NCBI GenBank assembly: GCA_039028975.1
Contig: JBCCHB010000014.1
Location: forward strand, 86,496 to 150,495
Source: JAHBNG01 sp039028975
GTDB taxonomy: Bacteria > Chloroflexota > Anaerolineae > Caldilineales > Caldilineaceae
Length of the DNA stretch: 64,000 nt
Direction of reading: 5' to 3'
In this document: positions 54,085-61,281 of the stretch, piece after piece
How positions within the stretch are numbered: position 1 is the stretch's first letter
Layout of the letters: every line of letters starts with the position of its first letter
Position numbers and translations under genes: made by a program
Notes under the pieces: generated by a model
What the model saw: the letters and a program-made list of their open reading frames with translations, nothing else
Told to the model about the DNA's origin: nothing
Database searches by the model: none

Positions 54085-54363
54085 ATGGCTGAGAATCAAA
54101 CAGGAATGCCAACGGATAAAATGGAAATCGTCTTTGACGAAGTTCTTTGGCAGCTTTTGGATAGCGCCCACGATAATGGGTTGACGACTGGGCAGGTACA
54201 AACGGTCTGGAAAGCTGTCAAGGGATTCGTTTATCACGAAAACTTTGATCGATTTTTTGAAGAGAAGATGAATACCGATCAGGAGAAGTTCAAGACCATC
54301 TATGCTCGGGCTTTTAATGTGGAGCGCTACCTGATCGAAGCTGACCAGGAGCAAGACGATTAG
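54085..54363 (+). CDS. Small acidic protein of unknown function
   Basis: A 92-residue soluble helical protein. VFDEVLWQLLDSAHDNG and FEEKMNTDQEKFKTIYARAFNVER are its main features; no domain was recognised. AGGAGAAATACC precedes ATG. It lies in the polyol gene set between permeases and ATPases. Confidence 0.6.
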   Translation: MAENQTGMPTDKMEIVFDEVLWQLLDSAHDNGLTTGQVQTVWKAVKGFVYHENFDRFFEEKMNTDQEKFKTIYARAFNVERYLIEADQEQDD

Positions 54364-54595
54364 GCAGCAACAGTGCTTGGAACCGAAAAAAATCTGATTT
54401 GGTAACTTCAGCTTCCTATGAGAATATGCTTGATCATCTCTCGGTGGCAGCTGAGAAGTTACCTGGTTTGATGGATTTCCAGAGAATTTTCATCAGTGGA
54501 TTTGTCAGTTCGGACTGATTCGAGATAGGCAACCCATTGTTTCGTACGCATTTTATTACTTTTGCAACAAAAGACTTTTACAGCTACAACAAAGC
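54364..54595. other. Intergenic region before the ATPase genes
   Basis: A 232-bp AT-rich gap in the transporter gene set with no supported gene. The next gene lacks a clear ribosome site, so a leader or decayed segment may be present. Confidence 0.35.
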
Positions 54596-55687
54596 ATGAG
54601 CATTATCGAATTGAAGAATCTTGCCAAATCATATGGTAAGACACCTGTCCTGAAAGATGTAACTCTGGAAGTAGAGCCTGGCGACTTCATGGTCGTTTAC
54701 GGACTACCCACCAGCGGCAAGTCGGTTTTGGTTCGTGTGCTCACTGGACTCGAGAAGCCAAGCAGCGGCCAGATTATCCTGCGCGGCCAGGATGTAACCA
54801 CTGCTTCCGCGGGCGAGCGCAATATTGGCTATGTACCTCAGTCTTTTGCGCTCTACCCTCACATGAGTGTCTTCAAAAACATTGCCTATCCACTAACGTT
54901 GACTCGCACACCCAAAGCCGAAATTCAGCCCGCTGTCGAGCAGATCTCAGAGCTGCTGGGCATTCGGGAACTTCTCGACCGCAAGCCTGATCAGTTGAGC
55001 GGCGGTCAGAAGCAGCGGGTGGCAATTGCGCGCGGGTTGGTCAAGCAGACTGAATTCTATATATTGGATGATCCTCTAGTGGGGTTGGACTTTAAGTTGC
55101 GCGAACGGCTGATTGACGATCTCAAAGAGACCCAACAGACGCTGGGCGTCACCTTCCTTTATACTACCTCGGACGCAGTCGAGACCATGATGTTGGCTCA
55201 AAATATCGCCGTTCTGGATGATGGGGTAATTGTGGAATCTGGTCCACCTGATAAACTTTATGAGTTGCCAGAGCGGGCCAGTACCATGAAGTATGTAGGC
55301 TTTCCCCAAGCGAACTTTTTGAGTGGGACGCTTTCTGAGAATGGTTCAGCCGTTGAAACAGCCATATTCAATACCAACGTTCCCGCTTCCAGTAATGGGG
55401 CTATAGATGGTGAGATCTCTATCGGCATTCGTCCAGAACATATCAACCTAACCACATCTATACCCGATAACGTGCTGACTAGCCAGGCCAAAGTGCTTCT
55501 ACGTGAAGATTTGGGTGGTGAGGAGATCGTCTATCTAGACGTAGATGGAACCCAGTTAACCACAGTTCTCCGCAGCGACGATCAGTCTCAAGAGCATGTT
55601 GAGATCGATCAGGATGTCACCTTTTGGGTTAGACCGGATGAGTTGGTGATTTTTGCTGGGGGGGAGCGAGTTGGAGTTGGAAGGTAA
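54596..55687 (+). CDS. ABC ATPase A (degenerate catalytic site, intact LSGGQ)
   Basis: A 363-residue MalK/UgpC-like ATPase with a C-terminal OB domain (VSIGIRPEHINL-like GEISIGIRPEHINL; FWVRPDELVIF). Walker A is GLPTSGKS (residues 36-43) and the signature LSGGQKQRVA is at 134-143. In Walker B the catalytic glutamate is aspartate (LDDPLVGLD, D159), and the H-loop histidine is serine (LYTTSDAVE, S192). It therefore cannot form a normal catalytic site alone but can supply the signature to a partner. The next gene, joined without a gap, encodes such a partner. The pair resembles the GlpS/GlpT arrangement of rhizobial glycerol transporters. Confidence 0.9.
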   Translation: MSIIELKNLAKSYGKTPVLKDVTLEVEPGDFMVVYGLPTSGKSVLVRVLTGLEKPSSGQIILRGQDVTTASAGERNIGYVPQSFALYPHMSVFKNIAYPLTLTRTPKAEIQPAVEQISELLGIRELLDRKPDQLSGGQKQRVAIARGLVKQTEFYILDDPLVGLDFKLRERLIDDLKETQQTLGVTFLYTTSDAVETMMLAQNIAVLDDGVIVESGPPDKLYELPERASTMKYVGFPQANFLSGTLSENGSAVETAIFNTNVPASSNGAIDGEISIGIRPEHINLTTSIPDNVLTSQAKVLLREDLGGEEIVYLDVDGTQLTTVLRSDDQSQEHVEIDQDVTFWVRPDELVIFAGGERVGVGR

Positions 55688-56788
55688 ATGCTAGATATAC
55701 GAGTTGACAATTTACGCAAAGAGTTTGATGGCGGAAAAGTGGTGGCCGTGCGCGATCTATCCATGACCTTTCCGGCAGGCACAACGACTTGTTTGCTGGG
55801 GCCTTCTGGCTGCGGCAAGACGACGCTTATGCGTATTATCGCAGGGCTAGAATCGTCAACCTCTGGCGATGTCTACTTTGGTGATGAGCGAGTCACCAAC
55901 TATTCGACCCGGCGGCGCAACATTGGTATGGTCTTCCAGTACCCAGTCGTCTACCGAGGCATCAACGTGCGGGAGAATATCGAGCTGCCCCTCAAAGAAG
56001 AGAGGCTCTCCAATGCCGAGCGCTCCCAGCGGGTCGAAGAGGTAGTGACGTTGCTAGAGATGGAAGATGCTCTCAATAGAGACATCGCCTCCTTGGATAA
56101 TGGCACTCGCCAGAAGGTGGCCGTGGCCCGTGCGGTGGCCCGCCAGCCCCGCATTATCCTCTTCGATGAACCCATCACCAATGTGGATATCAACGCCAAG
56201 CTCCAGCTCAAGCGTGCGCTCAAGGAGCTATTTACCCGCCTCAACCAGACCATCATCTATGTGACTCACGACCAGACTGAGGCCATGACTTTGGCCGACA
56301 AGATCGCACTCATGCGGGATGGAGAGATCGTCCAGTACGATAGCCCGCGCGAGCTATACGCCAATCCAGGTGATGTCTTTGGCGGCTGGTTCCTGGGCAA
56401 CCCAGGCATGAACTTTTTTGAGGGTCTCTTTTCCAATGGGAGCAAGGCAGGAGCCAATGTGTCCCTCTTTGCCAGTCCCATCAATTTGAATGGGCTAACA
56501 GGCGGTGCTGCCAATCTCACCTTGGGCATACGGCCCGAAGATGTCAAGATCTCAACCGAAAAGAGTTGTGGCGCAGTGCAAGGCACGGTCCTCAATAAAT
56601 CGATCATTGTTGGTGGTCAATATCTGATCACGCTGCAAGTTGGAGATCAGCGCTGCAAAGCCAAAGTCCCGGCTACCGTCGGACGGCAGTTAGGCAAAAA
56701 TGCCTGGGTCGAGTTTCCGATTGAGAAGATTCGTCTTTTCGGGATGGATGGTCATCAGCCTGAGGCGTCGTTGGCTTTGGCGCCCTAG
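55688..56788 (+). CDS. ABC ATPase B (intact catalytic site, degenerate signature)
   Basis: A 366-residue MalK-like ATPase. Walker A is GPSGCGKT (residues 38-45), Walker B is LFDEPITNVD with the catalytic glutamate E161, and the H-loop is YVTHDQTEAM with H194; all are canonical. The signature is changed from LSGGQ to LDNGTRQK (residues 136-143). The C-terminal regulatory domain is present (LTLGIRPEDVKIS). Together with ATPase A, one composite site would pair B's catalytic residues with A's intact signature and the other would be non-catalytic. It starts on the base after ATPase A's stop, implying equal expression. Confidence 0.9.
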   Translation: MLDIRVDNLRKEFDGGKVVAVRDLSMTFPAGTTTCLLGPSGCGKTTLMRIIAGLESSTSGDVYFGDERVTNYSTRRRNIGMVFQYPVVYRGINVRENIELPLKEERLSNAERSQRVEEVVTLLEMEDALNRDIASLDNGTRQKVAVARAVARQPRIILFDEPITNVDINAKLQLKRALKELFTRLNQTIIYVTHDQTEAMTLADKIALMRDGEIVQYDSPRELYANPGDVFGGWFLGNPGMNFFEGLFSNGSKAGANVSLFASPINLNGLTGGAANLTLGIRPEDVKISTEKSCGAVQGTVLNKSIIVGGQYLITLQVGDQRCKAKVPATVGRQLGKNAWVEFPIEKIRLFGMDGHQPEASLALAP

Positions 56789-56806
56789 ACATAGCTTACA
56801 TTCAAG

Positions 56807-56935
56807 ATGATTACAAGCCGCAACTTGTCTCTGTTGCCAGATATTGAAAAGCTAAAGCGGCTCTTACAGTCTTTCGCAGTATTAGATGCCATTATGTCTC
56901 CCGAATTGCTTAGAGAGTATCAACGAATGGACTGA
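56807..56935 (+). pseudogene. Truncated remnant of a small conserved protein family
   Basis: A 42-codon frame (ITSRNLSLLPDIEKLKRLLQ... then FAVLDAIMSPE) resembles the N-terminus of a widespread small protein family whose members continue with an EWEYRYYSFN-type segment. Here it ends early; a shifted frame (SINEWTET) may show the continuation. No full gene is left. It lies between the ATPases and the toxin-antitoxin pair. Confidence 0.35.
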
Positions 56936-56983
56936 AACCACACAGCATCATCCTTACTTCTGTTCTAGATTCATTGCCTAGTC

Positions 56984-56992
56984 TGGTATAAT
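56984..56992 (+). promoter_or_regulatory. Extended -10 promoter of the VapBC-like pair
   Basis: TGG followed by TATAAT (56984-56992) is an extended -10 element about 45 bp before the antitoxin gene; no -35 box is evident. The pair can thus be expressed separately from the host operon. Confidence 0.45.
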
Positions 56993-57035
56993 GTAAAATA
57001 GTTTTACCGATTGTGCTGATTACGGAGATTGAATC

Positions 57036-57257
57036 ATGAGAACTGTAGAAGCTGTTATTGATGAGGTTGGAAATGTAAAGTTGCTGGAACCCGTTAAATT
57101 GGCAGCACCATTTCGAGCTTTGGTAACAATCCTCGAAGGTGAGCATCCTGAAACAGAATTGCGACCATTTGGTTTATGTGCTGGTGAATTTGTTGTACCG
57201 GATGATTTTGATGAGCCATTGCCCGACTATATATTAGATGCATTTGAAGGCTTATGA
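57036..57257 (+). CDS. Antitoxin-like protein of a VapBC pair
   Basis: A 73-residue acidic protein. The VEAVIDEVGNVKLLEPV start is the beta-hairpin wording found in antitoxins encoded beside PIN toxins. The stop overlaps the toxin start by four bases (ATGA). No DNA-binding fold is obvious. Role as antitoxin is inferred from position, size and coupling. Confidence 0.65.
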   Translation: MRTVEAVIDEVGNVKLLEPVKLAAPFRALVTILEGEHPETELRPFGLCAGEFVVPDDFDEPLPDYILDAFEGL

Positions 57258-57664
57258 GCATTCTTCTCGATACGCACATTTTTCTCTGGTATATCAGTGG
57301 CGATAAACGTATTCCCAATTTTATTCTGCAAGAGATTCGAAGCCCAGCCAATACAGTATTCTTAAGTGTTGTTTCACTGTGGGAAATCATTATTAAGTAT
57401 CAACTGGACAAACTTCCACTGCCCGAATCCCCGGAATTGTATATTCCAGCCCAACGACTAAATCACAAAATCATGAACTTGGAAATAGACGAAGCCAGCG
57501 TCAAGTGGTTGATTGAATTACCACCTGTTCATCGGGACCCTTTTGATCGCCTCCTGATTTGTCGGGCAAATGAACATGCGTTCATGCTTGCAACGATAGA
57601 TAGACTCTTTAAAGAATATTCAGTATCTATTTTGCAACCCAAAGATTCTGAAGATGAAACCTAA
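57254..57664 (+). CDS. vapC: PIN-domain toxin, VapC type
   Basis: A 136-residue PIN-domain RNase. The metal-binding acidic residues are in LLDTHIFLWY, SLWEIIIKY, HRDPFDRLLICRA and ATIDRLFKEY, the usual order of VapC toxins, which cleave tRNA or rRNA. It is co-encoded and overlapping with the antitoxin-like gene. The pair is set between ABC ATPase and DhaK2 genes on the same strand, an insertion in a metabolic operon. Twenty bases later the DhaK2 gene begins. Confidence 0.85.
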   Translation: MSILLDTHIFLWYISGDKRIPNFILQEIRSPANTVFLSVVSLWEIIIKYQLDKLPLPESPELYIPAQRLNHKIMNLEIDEASVKWLIELPPVHRDPFDRLLICRANEHAFMLATIDRLFKEYSVSILQPKDSEDET

Positions 57665-57683
57665 GCCTTTCGGAGAAACCTCA

Positions 57684-58754
57684 ATGAAAAAACTGATTAA
57701 CGACATCGATAACGTCGTTCGCGAACAGCTTGCTGGGATGGCTGTAGCTCACCCCGAACTCAATATCAACATTGATCCCCACTTTATCACCCGCAGCGAC
57801 GTACCCGTCAGCGGCAAGGTGGCCATTGTCTCTGGCGGTGGTGCCGGTCACGAACCGATGCATGGTGGCTTTGTAGGCATGGGAATGCTCGACGGCGCTT
57901 GCCCTGGCGAAGTCTTTACCTCGCCCACACCAGATCAGATGTACGAGTGCGGTAAGGCCGTGGATGGCGGTGCAGGCGTGCTCTTCCTCGTCAAAAACTA
58001 CACTGGCGACGTCCTCTCCTTTGAAACCGCCGCTGAGCTACTTCATGGTGAAGAAATCAAAGTACAGAACATTCTGGTCGATGACGACGTAGCCGTCAAA
58101 GACTCGCTCTTTACGGCTGGACGCCGCGGCGTTGGGACCACCGTCATCATCGAGAAGATCGTGGGCGCAGCCGCCGAAGCAGGGTATGACCTGGATCAAT
58201 GTGCAGATCTAGCGCGCAAGGTTAACCAGAATGGCCGATCTATGGGTATGGCACTGACTTCCTGTATCGTCCCCTCGGCGGGCAAACCGACCTTTGAACT
58301 TGGCGACGATGAGTTCGAGATCGGCATCGGTATCCATGGCGAACCTGGTCAAAAGCGCATGAGCATGACCAGCGTGGACGAGATCACCAAAATGATGGCC
58401 CAAGAGATTCTGGATGATGGCCCCTACAGCCGTACGGTCCGCGAGTGGGATCGGGATGCCGGGGATTGGGTGGATAAGGAGCTGACAGATGTGCCTTTTG
58501 CCAAGGGTGATCAGGTCATCGCATTTGTCAACAGCATGGGGGGCACGCCTGTCTCCGAGCTGTATGCCGTCTATGGGAAGTTGGCCCAAGTTTGTGAGGA
58601 ATGGGGAGTGAGTATTGTACGCAATTTGATTGGACCCTACATCACATCTTTGGAGATGCAGGGCTGCTCAATCACATTGGTCAAGGCGGATGAGGAGATC
58701 CTTAAGTTTTGGGATGCACCGGTGAAAACACCAGGATTACGGTGGGGGTGTTGA
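57684..58754 (+). CDS. dhaK: Dihydroxyacetone kinase subunit DhaK (canonical)
   Basis: A 356-residue protein. The residues match E. coli DhaK numbering exactly: H56 (GHEPMH) and D109 (NYTGDV) for substrate positioning and catalysis, and H218 (IHGEPG), which forms the hemiaminal with dihydroxyacetone. ACPGEVFTSPTPDQMYEC is also canonical. It transfers phosphate from DhaL-bound nucleotide to dihydroxyacetone, giving dihydroxyacetone phosphate for glycolysis. ATG 57684 follows GGAG. The other copy (47352) differs in the pocket, so this one is the likely true dihydroxyacetone kinase. The GNAT gene follows after 16 bp. Confidence 0.94.
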   Translation: MKKLINDIDNVVREQLAGMAVAHPELNINIDPHFITRSDVPVSGKVAIVSGGGAGHEPMHGGFVGMGMLDGACPGEVFTSPTPDQMYECGKAVDGGAGVLFLVKNYTGDVLSFETAAELLHGEEIKVQNILVDDDVAVKDSLFTAGRRGVGTTVIIEKIVGAAAEAGYDLDQCADLARKVNQNGRSMGMALTSCIVPSAGKPTFELGDDEFEIGIGIHGEPGQKRMSMTSVDEITKMMAQEILDDGPYSRTVREWDRDAGDWVDKELTDVPFAKGDQVIAFVNSMGGTPVSELYAVYGKLAQVCEEWGVSIVRNLIGPYITSLEMQGCSITLVKADEEILKFWDAPVKTPGLRWGC

Positions 58755-58770
58755 ATTCTGGAGGGAAGAG

Positions 58771-59313
58771 ATGGTCAACTACAAAGTCCGTAAGGCAACG
58801 TTAGATGATGTCAAATCCATGTCCATTGCGTTAAGTGAATCCTACCGCGATACGCACAGCAGCTATAGACCTATTGAAGATGTTGAGCGTACCATAGAGC
58901 GCAACTATACGGTCGACGCCCTTCGCAAAACCTTCGAAGACGAGCATTGGAATGGTTACTATATTGCCGTTCAAGATTGCGGCCTCGTCTTAGGTGCAGG
59001 TGGAGCGGCCTTTCAACCACCAGAAAGCAGCCAACTCTACGTTATCTATGTCCATCCTGAGCACCGGTATAAAGGCATAGGCCGTCGCCTATTGGCTTCC
59101 ATTACAGAGGAAGTCATGGCCCAGGGGGCAAAGGAGATGTGGGTCTCCGTAGAGCCTCAGAATATGAAAGGGATTCCTTTTTACGAAGCCCGCGGATTTG
59201 CTCTAAAAGAAACTCGGGGGGCGTACGCTGGTACTGATGAGAATGGTAAACCGATTTTCGATGAGGCGCATCAGATGTTGCGCTTTTGTCGGGAAATTGG
59301 TCAGGGAGTTTGA
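58771..59313 (+). CDS. GNAT-family N-acetyltransferase
   Basis: A 180-residue protein. The acetyl-CoA loop is YVHPEHRYKGIGRRLLASI (R/QxxGxG/A), the region before it has conserved beta strands (YIAVQDCGLVLGAGGAAF), and the C-terminal part (MWVSVEPQNMKGIPFYEARGF) is normal for the fold. GGAGGGA precedes ATG. The substrate is unknown; position inside the Dha kinase gene set may be incidental. Confidence 0.88.
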   Translation: MVNYKVRKATLDDVKSMSIALSESYRDTHSSYRPIEDVERTIERNYTVDALRKTFEDEHWNGYYIAVQDCGLVLGAGGAAFQPPESSQLYVIYVHPEHRYKGIGRRLLASITEEVMAQGAKEMWVSVEPQNMKGIPFYEARGFALKETRGAYAGTDENGKPIFDEAHQMLRFCREIGQGV

Positions 59314-59315
59314 CG

Positions 59316-59765
59316 ATGCCCAAGAAGAAAGCAATTCCAGATGAAGTGAGAAGACAGGTCCAGGAGATTATAGACCGATTTAACGAAGAAGAACTCAACA
59401 GCCCAACCCCAATTTGCACCGAACTCCATGAGCGCAACCTGGAGCGAGCAGCCTCTCCCCCATCTTTGCTGGAACGAATTGGCTCTATCTTTTCCAGACG
59501 AAACCAGGAAGAGTTTATTAACTATAAATTTTATTCACCCCGTTATCATGGCAAATACCTGTACCTTGACCGCCATACACCTTTTATGAGAGGTCCGGTT
59601 TGCCGCCTTACATATAATGGCAGTATGACAAAGTGGGATTTCGCTATTTATAAGGCTTCATCTGGGAAATACGCTCCAGATGAATGGTTCTTTCCTGGTG
59701 ATCAATATGTTAACGGCACAATTGAAGGAGCGATGCGGGCGAGCATGGAGGCATATCCAGTTTGA
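59316..59765 (+). CDS. Small conserved protein of unknown function
   Basis: A 149-residue basic soluble protein. Its core YYSPRYHGKYLYLDR-like segment (YKFYSPRYHGKYLYLDR), PVCRLTYNGSMTKWDFAIYK, and EWFFPGDQYVNGTIEGAMRA is distinctive and recurs, to my memory, in small proteins of cyanobacteria and Chloroflexota. No function is known. ATG 59316 follows GGGAG and overlaps nothing; the CcbP-like gene starts 1 bp after its stop. Confidence 0.6.
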   Translation: MPKKKAIPDEVRRQVQEIIDRFNEEELNSPTPICTELHERNLERAASPPSLLERIGSIFSRRNQEEFINYKFYSPRYHGKYLYLDRHTPFMRGPVCRLTYNGSMTKWDFAIYKASSGKYAPDEWFFPGDQYVNGTIEGAMRASMEAYPV

Positions 59766-59766
59766 T

Positions 59767-60141
59767 ATGGAACAAATTAAGCGCAACGAAGAAATTGAAG
59801 ATCGTATTGCATTTGATGTGGTTGTTGATGCGAAGGATGCCGACGAAGTCGCAATGGGTTGGTATTATTATGTTGGCGAAAATGCCCAATTCCCGTTCAG
59901 GGCACAATGTATTGAGGAAAAGAGCGGATCACCACTAAAGCTGAATGAGTCTGTGAATGTCACAGATATTGCCTCGGGTGAGGATTGTGCAAACGAAATT
60001 CGTGTATTGGTGGAGCTAATGGATCGGACGCTTAGTGTTCCGCTAGCCCAGTTGAAGCCAATTGATGTTGACAAAGAAACTGCCCAAATTGTCGATGATT
60101 GGCACTATTGGGTTGGTCGCGGCTACACATTCAGATGGTGA
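59767..60141 (+). CDS. CcbP-like calcium-binding protein
   Basis: A 124-residue acidic protein. EDRIAFDVVVDAKDADEVAMGWYYYVGENAQFPF is close to the cyanobacterial CcbP family, which binds calcium and was described in heterocyst signalling. A second conserved part is VPLAQLKPIDVDKETAQIVDDWHYWVGRGYTF. Its role here is unknown. ATG 59767 lies 1 bp after the previous stop, so it is probably translated with that protein. The DhaL2 gene starts 7 bp downstream. Confidence 0.65.
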   Translation: MEQIKRNEEIEDRIAFDVVVDAKDADEVAMGWYYYVGENAQFPFRAQCIEEKSGSPLKLNESVNVTDIASGEDCANEIRVLVELMDRTLSVPLAQLKPIDVDKETAQIVDDWHYWVGRGYTFRW

Positions 60142-60148
60142 ATTTGCT

Positions 60149-60778
60149 ATGACTATAACCAAACAACAACTAATCAATTGGCTCCAGGCCTGCGCCACCA
60201 TCCTTGACGAGAACAAAGCCCACCTTACAGAACTCGACTCGGCCATCGGTGATGCCGACCACGGCACGAATATCGCACGCGGCTTTGGCATCATTGCGGA
60301 ACAGGTTGCTGAGCAGTCAGATAAAGACATCGGGGCGCTCCTCAAGGCCACCAGTATGACCCTCATGTCCAAGGTTGGTGGGGCCAGCGGAATGCTCTAT
60401 GGTAACTTCTTTATGAAGGCGGCTGCTACCGCCAATGGTAAAGAGGAGCTGGCGGCAGATGAACTCGTTGCCCTCTTTGAGGCCGGGGTAGGTGGCATTG
60501 TGGCTCGTGGACGTGCTGAGATAGGCGACAAGACCATGCTAGATGCCTGGATACCTGCTATCGAAGCCCTCAAATCTTCTTTGGCAGATGGTTCTGATCT
60601 GTCTGCAGCGCTCCAAGCCAGTTCCGCCGCAGCCCAAGCAGGTATGGAAGCCACAGTTCCCCTTCAGGCCAAAAAAGGCCGTGCAAGCTATCTTGGCGAG
60701 CGCAGCATCGGTCATCAAGATCCGGGCGCAACCTCAACGCGTCTGATCCTGAGTGAGTTGAGCAAAGCCGTACAGTAA
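60149..60778 (+). CDS. dhaL: DhaL nucleotide-binding kinase subunit 2
   Basis: A 209-residue protein. The metal residues D30, D35 and D37 with H38 (LDSAIGDADHG) fall at the same positions as in E. coli DhaL. GDKTMLDAW and RASYLGERSIGHQDPGATS complete the signature. It is separated from DhaK2 by four small unrelated genes but should be its partner, being rephosphorylated by DhaM. ATG 60149 is chosen because the frame open to 60062 overlaps the CcbP-like gene. Confidence 0.93.
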   Translation: MTITKQQLINWLQACATILDENKAHLTELDSAIGDADHGTNIARGFGIIAEQVAEQSDKDIGALLKATSMTLMSKVGGASGMLYGNFFMKAAATANGKEELAADELVALFEAGVGGIVARGRAEIGDKTMLDAWIPAIEALKSSLADGSDLSAALQASSAAAQAGMEATVPLQAKKGRASYLGERSIGHQDPGATSTRLILSELSKAVQ

Positions 60779-60782
60779 AGAG

Positions 60783-61274
60783 ATGAAGGAACAGCAGCCC
60801 ACTGCCGACACGCCATCTGCAATTCATGCATTCTGGCTCGCTTATTTGGAGTCGCTTCCAACTGATTCTCCGGAATGGGACGAAGAATATTTCGCCGAGG
60901 CATTTGGGGATTCGCCAGAGATGACCGAACAGCTGGCTTCACTCATCCTAGAGGGCACCAAGACGGCCACTTGTTCTGCGCTGTGGGATTATGAAGCCGA
61001 TGACGAACCACTGCCATTGGTCGGTGAAAAGTGCATTCTCCTAGATGGCAAGGATGCCCCTGTCTGTATCATTGAGATCACCGAAGTTGAAATCCGGCCC
61101 TTCAATCAAGTCGACGCTCGGTTTGCCTCTGATGAAGGGGAAGGGGATCGGTCGTTGGGCTTTTGGCGCCGGGTTCACTGGGACTTTTTCTCACGAACAC
61201 TAGCCCAGATTGGCCAGGAACCTGCTGAAGATATGCCGCTGGTTTGTGAGCGATTTCGTGTGATATATCCGTGA
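60783..61274 (+). CDS. ASCH-domain protein
   Basis: A 163-residue protein with the ASCH fold (RNA- or nucleic-acid-binding beta-barrel). AILEGTKTATCSALWDYE-like text (LILEGTKTATCSALWDYE) holds the family GxKxxT motif, and VGEKCILLDGKDAPVCIIEIT and the C-terminal VCERFRVIY complete it. The family may act on modified nucleotides or RNA; target unknown. It is tucked 4 bp after DhaL2 and 7 bp before DhaM, an odd position for an RNA-related gene in a sugar kinase operon. Confidence 0.85.
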   Translation: MKEQQPTADTPSAIHAFWLAYLESLPTDSPEWDEEYFAEAFGDSPEMTEQLASLILEGTKTATCSALWDYEADDEPLPLVGEKCILLDGKDAPVCIIEITEVEIRPFNQVDARFASDEGEGDRSLGFWRRVHWDFFSRTLAQIGQEPAEDMPLVCERFRVIYP

Positions 61275-61281
61275 TCCAATT

